A DNA stretch of 64,000 nt from an uncultured Oscillospiraceae bacterium (GTDB lineage: Bacteria; Bacillota; Clostridia; Oscillospirales; Oscillospiraceae), in NCBI GenBank assembly GCA_947629955.1, contig CANRFT010000003.1, positions 33,317 through 97,316 on the forward strand, read 5' to 3'. The notes beneath the pieces were generated by a model that saw only the letters and a list, made by a program, of their open reading frames with translations, was not told the DNA's origin and did no database searches. Below, one piece after another: positions 16,810 through 27,510 of this stretch; position 1 is the stretch's first letter, and the number at the start of each line of letters is the position of its first letter. The position numbers were made by a program, and so were the translations under genes.

Positions 16810-17342
16810 TCGCCGCCCTCCGATTCAGCCTCCTGCTCCTTCTGTTCGTGGGCGGCCCGGTACTCGTCCATCTCCTCGGGGGTGTAGAGCTTGTCCACGT
16901 GCTCCACGAAAAGGTGGCCGTCCAGGTGCTCCAGCTCGTGGCAGAAGCACCTGGCAATGATCTCCTCCCCGGTGGCCTCGAACCAGTTGCCGTCCCGGTC
17001 CTGGGCCCGGACGGTGACCACGTTGGGCCGGGTGACGATGCCATACTGGCCGGGGACGCTGAGACAGCCCTCAAAGTCGGTCTGCTCCCCCTCCTGGGCG
17101 ACGATCTCCGGGTTCACCAACTCCAGGATGTGCTCGTTCCCCTCCTCCATCACGTCCATGACCACCACCACCCGGCGGAGGATGCCCACCTGGGGGGCGG
17201 CCAGCCCCACGCCGTTGGAGATCAGCAGGGTCTCCTTCATGTCGTCGATGAGGGTGTGGAGCCGCTTGTCGAACTTCACCACCGGGCGGCACTTCTTCTC
17301 CAGGCAGGGATCCCCCCGGGTGATGATCACGCGTTCAGCCAT
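16806..17342 (-). CDS. def: Peptide deformylase
   Basis: Removes the formyl group from nascent proteins. All three motifs are present: GVGLAAPQVG, EGCLSVPG and CHELEHLDG, giving Cys and two His metal ligands. The 178-residue length with a Glu/Gln/Ala-rich C-terminal tail fits type 1 enzymes of Gram-positive anaerobes. It begins 18 bases after priA. Confidence 0.97.
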   Translation of the reverse strand: MAERVIITRGDPCLEKKCRPVVKFDKRLHTLIDDMKETLLISNGVGLAAPQVGILRRVVVVMDVMEEGNEHILELVNPEIVAQEGEQTDFEGCLSVPGQYGIVTRPNVVTVRAQDRDGNWFEATGEEIIARCFCHELEHLDGHLFVEHVDKLYTPEEMDEYRAAHEQKEQEAESEGGE

Positions 17343-17360
17343 ATCGTGTTTTCCTCCTTA

Positions 17361-19838
17361 TCAGTCCAGCGGGTCCACGTCGGCAAAGACGGTGACGCCG
17401 CGGTTGGCCTTGTCCGCCTGAGCCTGCCGCAGCAGATGGGCCGTCAGCAGGCGGATCTCTTTTGTGTTTTTGGTATTCAGGATCAGCCGGTAGCGGTAGC
17501 GGTTGTTCACCTTGGCCACCGCCGCCGGGGCGGGGCCCAGCAGCTGCCAGGGTTGGTCCCTGTAGGGCTTTTGATCCAGCGCCCCGCTGAGGGCGTCCCG
17601 GAGCCGGAGGCAGGTCCGCAGCACCGCCGTCTCCTCCAATCCGGAGGCGGTCAGCACGAACAGGTCGCTGAAGGGCGGGAAGTTCCGCACCCTCCGGATG
17701 GCGATCTCCTGCTCGTAAAAGCTGTCGTAATCCTGCCGGGCGGCGCACCGGATGACCTCGTTCTCCGGGGTGTAGGTCTGGATGACCGCCTGGCCCTCCT
17801 TGCCGCCCCGGCCCGCTCTCCCCACCACCTGGGTGAGGAGGGAGAAGGTGCGCTCTCCCGCATGGATGTCCCCGCTGTACAGGGACTGGTCGGCGGACAC
17901 GGCCCCCACCAGGGTGACGTTCTCGAAATCCAGCCCCTTGGCCACCATCTGGGTCCCCAGCAGGATGGGCACCCGCCGGCGGCGGAACTCCTCTAAAATG
18001 GCCTCGTGGGTGTGGGTGGCGGACACCGAGTCGGCGTCCATGCGGAGGGTCTCCGCGCCGGGAAACAGGTCCCGCACCTCCTCCTGGAGCTTCTGGGTGC
18101 CTGTCCCCACAAAGTTCAAAATGCCGCCGCAGTTTGGGCACTCCTCCGGCAGGGGCTCCGAGTGGCCGCAGTAGTGGCACATGAGCCGCCGGTTGGCCGA
18201 GTGATAGGTCAAACTCACCGAGCACCGGGGGCAGGTGGGGGTCTCCCCGCACTCCCCGCAGGTGACCATCCGGTGGGCCCCCCGCCGGTTCAAAAACAGG
18301 ATGGCCTGCTCTCCCCGGTCCATGGTCTCCTCCAGTTTGGAGGCCAGGGCGGCGCTGACGCTGGTGCCGTTGCCCCGGCGGAGCTCCTCCTTCATGTCCA
18401 CGATGGCCACCCTGGGCAGGGCCCTCTCGTTGAACCGGTGGTCCAGGTGGAACAGGTGATAGTCCCCCTGTTTGGCGTGGTACATGGTCTCCACGCTGGG
18501 GGTGGCGGAGCCCAGCACCAGCAGGGCGTTCTCCCTGAAGCAGCGGTATTTGGCCACGTCCCGGGCGTGATACCGCGGGGTTTGCTCCGACTTGTAGGTG
18601 GGCTCCTGCTCCTCGTCGATGACGATGACCCCCAGGTCGGGCAGAGGGGCAAACACGGCGGAGCGGGTGCCTACAACGACTTTGGCCTCCCCCCGCTTTG
18701 CGCGCTTCCACTCGTCGTACCGCTCGCCGGCGGAGAGGGAGCTGTGGAGGATGGCCACTTCCCGGCCGAAGTGGGAGGTGAAGATGCGCATGAGCTGGGG
18801 GGTCAGGGCGATCTCCGGCACAAGGACCAGGGCGGTCCTCCCCCGGTCCAGCAGGGTGTGGATCAGTTGAAAGTACACCTGGGTCTTGCCGCTGCCGGTG
18901 ACGCCGTAGAGCAGCGCGGCGGCGGGCCTGCCCTCCTCCGCCAGGGCCAGCAGACCCTCATTGGCCGCCTCCTGCTGGTCGTTGAGGACGATGGGCGCCG
19001 CCTGGGGCAGCTCGGGCAGGTCGGGCCGGCGGTAGACCTCCCGCTTGGAGAGGGTGAGCACGCCCCGCTTCTCCAGCGAGCGGAGAGTGGTCATGGACGC
19101 GCCGGTGAAGTAGCACAGCTCCTTGGCGGACACCTGGCCGATGGCGCAGAGGGCCTCCGCCGCGGCGTACTGGAGGGGCGCCCGGCTCCGCCTGGGGGCC
19201 ACCAGGGCCATGGCGTCGGCCGGCGGCATGGCAAGGGCGGCGATCTGTTCCGACTTGTCCTTTACATTCCGGGCGGTCTGGGTCTCTTTGACGATGATCC
19301 CCCTGTCCGCCAGCGTTTTGATCGCCGCACCGGGGTCCGTGGTGCCGAAGGCCATACGGATCCTGCCCAGCTCCGCCGCCCCGCCGTTGGCAAAGAGCAG
19401 CTCTACCAGCTTGTTGGCGTTGGCGGAGCGGCCCGCCGCCTCGTAAGCGGCCTCCCGGTCCACGCCGGGGGCGATCTTCCAGCAGTCCATCAGGGAAAAC
19501 CACAGCCCCGCCGGCAGCATGATCCGCAGGGCGTCGTACACGGTGCAGAAGTACCTCTCCCGCATCCACAGGGCCAGCTGGATGGAGCGCTCATCCAGCA
19601 CCGGCTTCTCGTCCAGCAGGGCCTGGATGGATTTCAGCTTGGCCGTGTCCTCCCGCTCCCCCAGGGACAGGACCACACCGTCTGTCCCCCGGTTACCGGA
19701 GCCGAAGGGCACCGCCACACGCATCCCCGGACGGACCAGCCCGTCCAGCTCCGGCGGGATCAGATAGTCATAGGGCCGGTCGATGGCGTAGGGAGCCGCC
19801 GACACCACGATCTTCGCAATATTGGCCGTGCTCCCCAC
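17361..19838 (-). CDS. priA: Primosomal protein N' (PriA helicase)
   Basis: 3'-5' helicase that restarts stalled replication forks. It has 825 residues: an N-terminal DNA-binding part, Walker A GVTGSGKTQ, a DEEQ-type box, a cysteine-rich zinc insert (CGECGETPTCPRC, CHYCGH and CPNCGG), and the helicase C-terminal domain. The start is GTG at 19838 with only a weak GGGG site. In B. subtilis coaBC separates rpoZ and priA; here they are adjacent. Confidence 0.96.
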   Translation of the reverse strand: MGSTANIAKIVVSAAPYAIDRPYDYLIPPELDGLVRPGMRVAVPFGSGNRGTDGVVLSLGEREDTAKLKSIQALLDEKPVLDERSIQLALWMRERYFCTVYDALRIMLPAGLWFSLMDCWKIAPGVDREAAYEAAGRSANANKLVELLFANGGAAELGRIRMAFGTTDPGAAIKTLADRGIIVKETQTARNVKDKSEQIAALAMPPADAMALVAPRRSRAPLQYAAAEALCAIGQVSAKELCYFTGASMTTLRSLEKRGVLTLSKREVYRRPDLPELPQAAPIVLNDQQEAANEGLLALAEEGRPAAALLYGVTGSGKTQVYFQLIHTLLDRGRTALVLVPEIALTPQLMRIFTSHFGREVAILHSSLSAGERYDEWKRAKRGEAKVVVGTRSAVFAPLPDLGVIVIDEEQEPTYKSEQTPRYHARDVAKYRCFRENALLVLGSATPSVETMYHAKQGDYHLFHLDHRFNERALPRVAIVDMKEELRRGNGTSVSAALASKLEETMDRGEQAILFLNRRGAHRMVTCGECGETPTCPRCSVSLTYHSANRRLMCHYCGHSEPLPEECPNCGGILNFVGTGTQKLQEEVRDLFPGAETLRMDADSVSATHTHEAILEEFRRRRVPILLGTQMVAKGLDFENVTLVGAVSADQSLYSGDIHAGERTFSLLTQVVGRAGRGGKEGQAVIQTYTPENEVIRCAARQDYDSFYEQEIAIRRVRNFPPFSDLFVLTASGLEETAVLRTCLRLRDALSGALDQKPYRDQPWQLLGPAPAAVAKVNNRYRYRLILNTKNTKEIRLLTAHLLRQAQADKANRGVTVFADVDPLD

Positions 19839-19860
19839 CCCCTGTCATACAGCGTCCAAA

Positions 19861-19887
19861 GGGCAAGCGGGTCACCCCCGCTTGCCC
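19861..19887 (-). other. Hairpin between rpoZ and priA
   Basis: An 11-bp GC-rich stem (19861-19871 with 19877-19887) lies 13 bases after the rpoZ stop. On the minus strand only TTT follows, so it may act as a weak or partial terminator or an RNA-processing site where coaBC sits in other genomes. Confidence 0.45.
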
Positions 19888-19900
19888 CCTGCCGGATCGT

Positions 19901-20131
19901 TCACGCCTCGGTCTCCTCGGACTGCTGCTCTTGGCGCGCGGCGCTCTCCATGGTCAGCGTGCCGCTGGCCACCTCGTTGATCGCCATGGATACCGCCTTC
20001 TCCTGGAGGGGCTCCCCCTCCTTCTCCGCCGCGCTGGACAGCTTCCGGGCCCGATTGGCCACCAGATTCACCAGCATATAGCGGCTGGGCACCTTGTCGA
20101 GCAGATCACGAATGGCTGGATACAGTAACAT
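19901..20131 (-). CDS. rpoZ: RNA polymerase omega subunit
   Basis: 76 residues. The characteristic N-terminal helix is YPAIRDLLDKVPSRYMLVNLVANRARKL, in which the region after SRY matches the omega family. Two in-frame ATGs stand two codons apart (20137 and 20131). The AGGAGG is only 2-3 bases from the first but 8 from the second, so 20131 is preferred. The C-terminus is Gln/Glu-rich. The order gmk-rpoZ is conserved across Firmicutes. Confidence 0.88.
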   Translation of the reverse strand: MLLYPAIRDLLDKVPSRYMLVNLVANRARKLSSAAEKEGEPLQEKAVSMAINEVASGTLTMESAARQEQQSEETEA

Positions 20132-20166
20132 GTTCATTTCCTCCTGTCGGTAATACTGACGCAAGA

Positions 20167-20796
20167 TCAGCTGAGATCGATATCGGTGATCCCGGCTGCC
20201 AGATGGAGCCGCTTGTGGGTCCGGCATCGCTCCGCCTCCAAAATGGCCCGGATCTGCCGGGCGGCGTCCACCACCGTGTCGTTCACCACCAGGTAGTCGT
20301 ACCTGGGGCAGTCCCGGCACTCCTCACGGGCCTTCTCCAGCCGGAGGGCGATGGCCTCCTCCCCGTCGGTGTTGCGGCTCCTCAGCCGGCGGGACAGCTC
20401 CTCGATGGAGGGCGGGATCAGGAAGATGAGCACCGCCTCCGGGCACTTCTCCTTCACGTGGGCGGCCCCCTGGACCTCGATATCCAGCAGCACGTCCACC
20501 CCCCGGTCCAGCTGCTCCCGGATGACCTTCAGGGAGGTGCCGTAATAGTTGCCCACGTACTCGGCGTACTCCAGCAGCTCCCCGTCCCGGATCATCCGCT
20601 CAAATTCCGCCCGGGAGACGAAGTTGTAGTTGACGCCGTCCTGCTCGCCCACCCTGGGCGGCCGGGTGGTGAAGGACACCGAGAAGTGGATGTCCGGCCG
20701 GCTGCTCAGCAGCTCGGCGATCACCGTGCTCTTGCCCACCCCGGAGGGGCCGGACAGCACGATCAGCTCTCCGCGCTTTTTCTGTGTTTCGCTCAT
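20167..20796 (-). CDS. gmk: Guanylate kinase
   Basis: Phosphorylates GMP to GDP. The start at 20796 (MSETQKKRG) overlaps remA by four bases; the frame stays open upstream inside remA but has no family match. It has 209 residues, with P-loop GPSGVGKST, SFTTRPPR, and the GMP-binding YNFVSRAEFERM segment. Confidence 0.96.
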   Translation of the reverse strand: MSETQKKRGELIVLSGPSGVGKSTVIAELLSSRPDIHFSVSFTTRPPRVGEQDGVNYNFVSRAEFERMIRDGELLEYAEYVGNYYGTSLKVIREQLDRGVDVLLDIEVQGAAHVKEKCPEAVLIFLIPPSIEELSRRLRSRNTDGEEAIALRLEKAREECRDCPRYDYLVVNDTVVDAARQIRAILEAERCRTHKRLHLAAGITDIDLS

Positions 20797-21053
20797 GGGG
20801 TATTTTCCTCCGTATCTTCGCCGCCGTCGAACCGGGCGGCCAGCTGGTCGCAGGTCAGGGAGGACCAGATCACATGGCCGCTGTCGGTCACCAGCACGGC
20901 GCGGGTCTTGCGGCCGAAGCTGGCGTCGATGAGCACGCCCCGCTCCCTGGCCTCCTGTCCCAGCCGCTTCACCGGGGCGGAATCCGGGCTGACCACGGCC
21001 ACCACCCGCCGGGGGTTGACCAGGTTGCCGAACCCGATATTCACCAGTTTCAT
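20793..21053 (-). CDS. remA: RemA family DNA-binding regulator (DUF370)
   Basis: 86 residues beginning MKLVNIGFGNLVNPRRVVAV, a strong match to RemA/YlzA. In B. subtilis RemA activates matrix genes and osmoprotection genes and binds DNA as a ring-shaped oligomer. The extended C-terminus (DGGEDTEENTP) is acidic. It lies between yicC and gmk, its standard position. Confidence 0.92.
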   Translation of the reverse strand: MKLVNIGFGNLVNPRRVVAVVSPDSAPVKRLGQEARERGVLIDASFGRKTRAVLVTDSGHVIWSSLTCDQLAARFDGGEDTEENTP

Positions 21054-21068
21054 CCGAAGCCCTCCCGG

Positions 21069-21980
21069 TTATTCCAGGTTCTGGATCTGTTCCCGGATCT
21101 TCTCGATCTCCGCCTTGATGTCCACCACCGTGCGGGTGATGTCCAGATCGGAGCACTTGGAGCCGATGGTGTTGGCCTCCCGGTTGAACTCCTGGATCAA
21201 AAAGTCCAGCTTGCGGCCCACGGCCCCGCCGCCCGCCAGCAGCTCCCGGAGCTGGGCGATGTGGCTGTGGAGCCGGACCGTCTCCTCGTCCACCGCCACC
21301 TTGTCGGCAAAGATGGCCGCCTCGGTGAGGATGCGGGCGGGGTCGATCTGGGTGCTTTGCAGCACCTCGTTCATGCGGGCCTCCAGCTTTGCCCGGTACT
21401 CAGACACCGTCTGGGGGGAGCGCTCCTCCACTTTGGCCACCAGGGTCTCGATGGTAGCCGCCCGGCCCAGGATGTCCTCCGCCAGCCGGGCCCCCTCCTT
21501 CTCCCGCATGGCGTTGAAGTCGGCGATGGCCAGGTCCAAAGCGGCCAGCAGCCGCTCCTTCATCCGGTCCGGGTCCTCCTCCTTCTTCTCCACGGTGAGC
21601 ACGTCGGGGAACCGGGCCAGATCGGTGACGGAACACTCTCCCTTGACCAGGATACCGCCGCCGGACTCGGCCAGCTGCTTCCAGGCCGCCTCGTGGACCT
21701 GCTGGAGGGCCGCGGCGTAGCTCTTGGCCAGCGCCTCGTTCACCGTGACGGTGAGGTCGTCCCCGCCGGTGTGGGCGATGGTGACGAACACGTCCACCTT
21801 GCCCCGGCCGATGCCCGCCTGGACCCGGGCCTTCATGGCGTCCTCGGCGAAGATGTAGCTGCGGGGCATCTTGACGGTGCAGTCCAGATACCGGTTGTTC
21901 ACCGCCCGCAGCTCCACGGTGACGGTCATATCCTCATATGCCTGTTCTCCCCGGCCGTAGCCGGTCATACTTCTGACCAT
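21069..21980 (-). CDS. yicC: YicC family endoribonuclease
   Basis: 303 residues beginning MVRSMTGYGRGE, the conserved family start; C-terminal IKAEIEKIREQIQNLE is also typical. YicC-family proteins are endoribonucleases implicated in small-RNA turnover. The start at 21980 has GAGAGGGA at good spacing; an ATG five codons earlier does not. Confidence 0.9.
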   Translation of the reverse strand: MVRSMTGYGRGEQAYEDMTVTVELRAVNNRYLDCTVKMPRSYIFAEDAMKARVQAGIGRGKVDVFVTIAHTGGDDLTVTVNEALAKSYAAALQQVHEAAWKQLAESGGGILVKGECSVTDLARFPDVLTVEKKEEDPDRMKERLLAALDLAIADFNAMREKEGARLAEDILGRAATIETLVAKVEERSPQTVSEYRAKLEARMNEVLQSTQIDPARILTEAAIFADKVAVDEETVRLHSHIAQLRELLAGGGAVGRKLDFLIQEFNREANTIGSKCSDLDITRTVVDIKAEIEKIREQIQNLE

Positions 21981-22010
21981 TTGGATCCCTCTCATTCGTT
22001 CAGGGTGAGC

Positions 22011-22535
22011 TCAGCGCAGGTTTTTATCCACCCGCGCCGCGTAAAGGGCGATGAGCCCGCTGAAGCCGTAGTCATAGAGCAGAAAAACGATGTTGCCGAT
22101 GAGATACACGATCCACCAGCCCCCTGCCATGAACGCCGGCAGGGAGGCCAGCAGGGCCGCCCCCATGGCCAGCCACAGCACCGTCAGGGCGGCGTTGAAG
22201 AACACCAGCTTGACCGCAATCTCCAGGGCCTTGGGCCACCGACGGGCCTCCACGACGGATTTCACCATGGGATAGAGGCCGAACAGCACGGCGAACATCA
22301 GGGCGCAGAACTTGTCTGGCACCAGCAGGAAGGCCAGCACGGACACGGCCCCCCAGCACAGGAAGCCGGCCCGGAGATCGACGGAGATCACCGCCCCCGC
22401 CATGAGCACCCCCGCCGCCGCCACGATGCCGATGTTCCCCCTGGGCGCGATGGAGCCCAGATAGACCAGCACCAGGGCCAGGGCCGCCAGGATGGCCGGA
22501 TAGGCCACCTTGGCCGCGGAGCTTTTCCGTCTCAT
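22011..22535 (-). CDS. Integral membrane protein of unknown function
   Basis: 174 residues with about five or six hydrophobic segments (roughly 11-30, 33-50, 55-72, 76-92, 108-135, 140-162) and basic ends, consistent with a small polytopic membrane protein. I do not recognise the family; a transporter S-component-like or DUF2232-like fold is conceivable. It starts one base after the stop of the J-domain gene, so the two are translationally linked. Confidence 0.65.
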   Translation of the reverse strand: MRRKSSAAKVAYPAILAALALVLVYLGSIAPRGNIGIVAAAGVLMAGAVISVDLRAGFLCWGAVSVLAFLLVPDKFCALMFAVLFGLYPMVKSVVEARRWPKALEIAVKLVFFNAALTVLWLAMGAALLASLPAFMAGGWWIVYLIGNIVFLLYDYGFSGLIALYAARVDKNLR

Positions 22536-22536
22536 A

Positions 22537-24042
<1,506 letters not shown>

Positions 24043-24043
<1 letters not shown>

Positions 24044-25341
24044 CAGGGCGCTTCCGGCAGGTCCGAGGGCTCCGGCTCGCCCTGGGTCAGATTGATGGCG
24101 ATGCGGTAGTCCCCGCTGAGCACTCCCACCTCCGCGATGGAGGGCGCGATGTTCAGATAGACCCGGACGGTGGCGGTATACCCGCCGGCGGACGGCGTCA
24201 TATCCTGGAGATCGGCCACCGCCAGGAGGTTCTCATCCGTGACGGCGTCCAGCAGGTCCGGCTCGCCCCGGACGGTGACGGAGAGCACCTTCGTGATGAT
24301 GTCCGCCGTCCAGCCCTCGGGGACGTTGATGCAGTTGATGCTGCTGACCTCGAAGGTCCGCTCCTCCAGCTGCTTGTTGAGGCGGACGGTGACGTCCACG
24401 CTGGTCACGCCGGTGAGGTTGGTCAGCTCGTCGGTCAGGGGCACCGGGAAGGTCAGCACGTCTCCGTCGCGGACGGAGTCCAGATTGACGGTGCCCAGAT
24501 TGATGGCTCCCGCCGCCTTGATGGCCTCCACCGCCTCGGTGGCGCCGGCCACGGCGATGCTCTCGACGGACAGCTCCGCGGCGGCCTCATCGGCCCCCAC
24601 GCCGCCCCCGTCCGTGAAGGAGACGACCAGCGGGATCTCAGCGGTGGCCTGGATGGGGAACCGGACGGACACCGTCTCCACATCGCAGGTCACATCCAGA
24701 TCGAGCTCGTTGCCGGAGCGGTCCTCCAGCCGGAAGGGGAACTCCCTGTCCACCGTCTCGGTGAGCCCCTCGTCGTCCACGGTGACCACGGCCCGGGCCA
24801 CCTGGTTCACATCCTCCAGACGACCACTGACCACCACGACCTTGGGGGAGAAGTCGAAGTCCTGCGTGTCCCCCGCCAGATAGCCCTCGGCCACGCTGCC
24901 GGTGAACTCGCCCTCGATGGGGATCTCCTGGCTGCTGTACCGGGCCACCTCCACGGTGATCACGTTGCCGTTGACGCCGCTGACCACGGTGAACTGGCTG
25001 GGGGAGATCCCGGCGGGCGGCGTCACGGTATAGCTCACCGAATGGCTCCCCTCCTCGTAGATGCCGGACACGTTGGCGGTCACCTGCACCGTCTGGTTGG
25101 TCAGGGAGGTCAGCACCATATTGGTGGCCTGCACCGTCACATTGGCGGTGTACGGTCCGTCCGCCAGCATCAGGCCCCGCTCCGCCAGGATCTCCTCCCC
25201 GGTAAAGGTGACGGGGATCCTGGTGATGGTCTTGGAGTGCGGCGCCTCATCGTTCACGGTGACAAAGAGCCACATGCCGATGGCGACGAAGACGGACAAC
25301 ACGATGTACAGAAAACGGCTGTCAAGAATCTTCTTTCCCAT
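24043..25341 (-). CDS. cdaR: CdaR, YbbR-domain regulator of diadenylate cyclase
   Basis: 432 residues: a short cytoplasmic start, one TM helix (FLYIVLSVFVAIGMWLFVTV) and several extracellular YbbR domains. CdaR binds and modulates CdaA. The ATG at 25341 has AAGGGAG 9 bases upstream; a GTG six bases earlier is too close to that site. It overlaps the end of cdaA by 20 bases. In most Firmicutes glmM follows cdaR; here DUF5685 follows instead. Confidence 0.92.
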
Positions 25342-26215
25342 TTTCACCGTCTCCCTTGAAGCCCTTGAATACGCTGGTGAGCCTGGCGGCGGAGTTGACG
25401 ATCCTGACGCCCTCCTCCTCCGAAGGCGTCAGCTCCGAGCGGAGGATCTCCTCCAGCCCGATGCGGTCCAGCCCGCGCCGCAGCGTCCCGTTGATGGCCA
25501 CCGAGATGGCCCCAGTCTCCTCGGACACCACGGCCACCACCGCGTCGGAGTTCTCGCTGGCGCCGATGGCCGCCCGGTGGCGCATGCCCAGGCTGTGGTC
25601 CAGATTCACGTTGCCCGACAGGGGGAGCATACAGCCCGCCCCCACGATGCGCCCCGCCCGGACGATGACCGCCCCGTCGTGGAGGGGAGCCTTGTTCCAG
25701 AACAGGTTTTTCAGCAGCTGGGCGGACACCGCCGCGTCCAGGGGGGTACCTGTCTTGAGCATATCGTCCAGGATGGTCTTGCGCTCGAACACCATCAGGG
25801 CGCCCACCTTGTCGGCGGACATGTCCGCGTAGGCCGCCGCCGTCTCGGTGATGGCGTTCTTCAGATCGTCCCCCGCGCTCTCGGAGACGAACAGCTCCTT
25901 GATGCGCCCGCTGCCCATCTGCTCCAAAAACCGGCGCAGCTCCGGCTGGAACAGGATGATCAGGGCGATCAGGCCCAGCTCCACCGTGCGGTTGAGCACG
26001 TAGCCCACCACCCGTAGCCGCAGCAGATTGGCCAGCAGCATGGCCACGAGGATGAGCGCCACCGCCCGGACCACCTGGCCGGAACGGCTCTTGCGGGCGA
26101 AGCGGAACAGGTGGTAGACGCCGAAGGCGATGATCGCCATATCCAGCACGTCAAAGGGGCCGATGAGCCTGAGATACTCCGGCAGCTGCCGCAGGAATTG
26201 CAGGATAGCGTCCAT
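25322..26215 (-). CDS. cdaA: Diadenylate cyclase CdaA
   Basis: Makes cyclic di-AMP from two ATP. It has 297 residues: three N-terminal TM helices, then the DAC domain with DGA in PLHDGAVIV and RHR in GMRHRAAIGASE. The start MDAILQFLRQLP at 26215 has GAGGG at good spacing. It heads the long array that runs to rsgA, under an extended -10 promoter. Cyclic di-AMP controls potassium, osmolyte and wall homeostasis. Confidence 0.96.
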   Translation of the reverse strand: MDAILQFLRQLPEYLRLIGPFDVLDMAIIAFGVYHLFRFARKSRSGQVVRAVALILVAMLLANLLRLRVVGYVLNRTVELGLIALIILFQPELRRFLEQMGSGRIKELFVSESAGDDLKNAITETAAAYADMSADKVGALMVFERKTILDDMLKTGTPLDAAVSAQLLKNLFWNKAPLHDGAVIVRAGRIVGAGCMLPLSGNVNLDHSLGMRHRAAIGASENSDAVVAVVSEETGAISVAINGTLRRGLDRIGLEEILRSELTPSEEEGVRIVNSAARLTSVFKGFKGDGENGKEDS

Positions 26216-26288
26216 CTTTCTGCCCTCTTTCCCCGGAAGATCGACTCGCGCCCCTGTCCGGGGACAGGTTCGCAAAATCATTCAGGGT

Positions 26289-26318
26289 ATTATACCACAT
26301 TTCCCATAGGGATGGCAA
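26289..26318 (-). promoter_or_regulatory. Sigma-A promoter of the cdaA array
   Basis: Minus strand: -35 TTGCCA (26313-26318), 18-base spacer, extended -10 TGGTATAAT with TATAAT at 26289-26294. This is the clearest promoter before the 16 kb run of same-strand genes ending at rsgA. Confidence 0.75.
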
Positions 26319-26363
26319 GACAAACCGATAAATTTCACCGGTCAAATTCCTCGCTCCTACGGC

Positions 26364-26389
26364 AAAAAGGCGCGGTTCCTCACCGCGCC
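26364..26389 (-). terminator. Terminator overlapping the end of the desulfurase gene
   Basis: An 8-bp GC-rich stem (26369-26376 with 26382-26389) is followed by TTTTT on the minus strand. The right arm contains the stop codon and last codons of the gene. Confidence 0.8.
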
Positions 26390-27510
26390 CTCTTGCCCTG
26401 TGATACGATCTGCCGGAAGATCTCCGCCGCCCGGTCGGTCTGCCGGGCCGTGCTGAACGCCGAGAAGCTGAACCGGACGGTGCCGCGCTCCTCTGTGCCC
26501 GCGGTCCGGTGGGCCAGAGGCGAACAGTGGAGCCCCGCCCGGACGGCCACCCCCCGCCTGGCCAGGGCGGCCCCGATCTCCTCGCAGTCCATGTGATCCA
26601 CCGTGACGGAGAACAGCCCGCTCTGTTCCGCCCCCCGGTACACCGTCACGCCGGGAAGGCCGGCCAGCCGGTCCATCAGCCGCCGGGCCAGCCCTGTCTC
26701 GTGGGCGTGGATGCGGGATATCCCCTTCTCTTTGACGAAGCGCATCCCCGCCAGCAGGCCGGCGGCGCCGCACACGTTCTGGGTGCCCGCCTCCAGCCGG
26801 TCTGGGAGGAAGTCGGGCATCTCCTGGAGCCGGGACTGGCTGCCTGTTCCCCCGTACAGAAGGGGCCGCGTCTCCGCCCCGCAGAGCAGCAGGCCTGTGC
26901 CCTGGGGGCCGTACAGCCCCTTGTGCCCCGGCATGGCCACGAAGGCCGCCCCCCAGCGGGTCAGGTCCACCGGCAGCGCCCCGGCGGATTGGGAGGCGTC
27001 CACGATCAGCGGCACGTGCCGCTCTCTGCACAGGGCGGCGATCCGGTCCACCGGCTGGATAAAGCCGAACACGTTGGACACATGATTGCAGATGACCACA
27101 TCCACCTCCGGCGTCAGCTCCCGGCGGAAGGCCTCATAGACAACCTCCGCGTCGAACAGGGGGCCGGCGGCGACCTTGACCCTGACGTCCGGCCGGGCGA
27201 ACAGCGGCCGGGTGACGGCGTTGTGCTCGTAGCCTGAGATCAGCACCGTGGCCCCCCGCCTCACCAGCGAGTGGATGGCGATGTTCAGGCCGTGGGTGGC
27301 GTTGGCGGTGAGGACCACCCGCTCCGGGTCGCCCACGCCGAAGATCTCCGCCGCCAGCTCCCGGCAGCGGTACATGGTGTCGGCGGCCAGGGCGCTGGCG
27401 GGATGCCCGCCCCGGCCCGGGCTGGCCATGTGGGTCATGGCCCAGGCGGAGGCGGCGGGGACGCTTTGGGGCTTTTCCAGCGTGGTGGCAGCGCTGTCCA
27501 GATAGATCAT
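26380..27510 (-). CDS. Cysteine desulfurase-like class V aminotransferase
   Basis: 376 residues beginning MIYLDSAATTLEKPQSV. The PLP lysine is in MPGHKGLYGPQG, with VDASQSAGALPVD before it. An active-site-type cysteine lies in GLHCSPLAHRTAGT. This arrangement resembles the EF2568-type desulfurase family linked to selenium or sulfur transfer rather than IscS/SufS. Its ATG overlaps the TGA of a DUF3343 gene by four bases, which supports a sulfur or selenium donor-carrier pair. The true substrate cannot be read from sequence. Confidence 0.85.
   Translation of the reverse strand: MIYLDSAATTLEKPQSVPAASAWAMTHMASPGRGGHPASALAADTMYRCRELAAEIFGVGDPERVVLTANATHGLNIAIHSLVRRGATVLISGYEHNAVTRPLFARPDVRVKVAAGPLFDAEVVYEAFRRELTPEVDVVICNHVSNVFGFIQPVDRIAALCRERHVPLIVDASQSAGALPVDLTRWGAAFVAMPGHKGLYGPQGTGLLLCGAETRPLLYGGTGSQSRLQEMPDFLPDRLEAGTQNVCGAAGLLAGMRFVKEKGISRIHAHETGLARRLMDRLAGLPGVTVYRGAEQSGLFSVTVDHMDCEEIGAALARRGVAVRAGLHCSPLAHRTAGTEERGTVRFSFSAFSTARQTDRAAEIFRQIVSQGKRAR

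Noticed and set aside
18006..20081. A 691-codon plus-strand frame across priA and rpoZ
   Set aside because: Antisense to PriA with all its motifs; composition is typical of GC-driven shadow frames.
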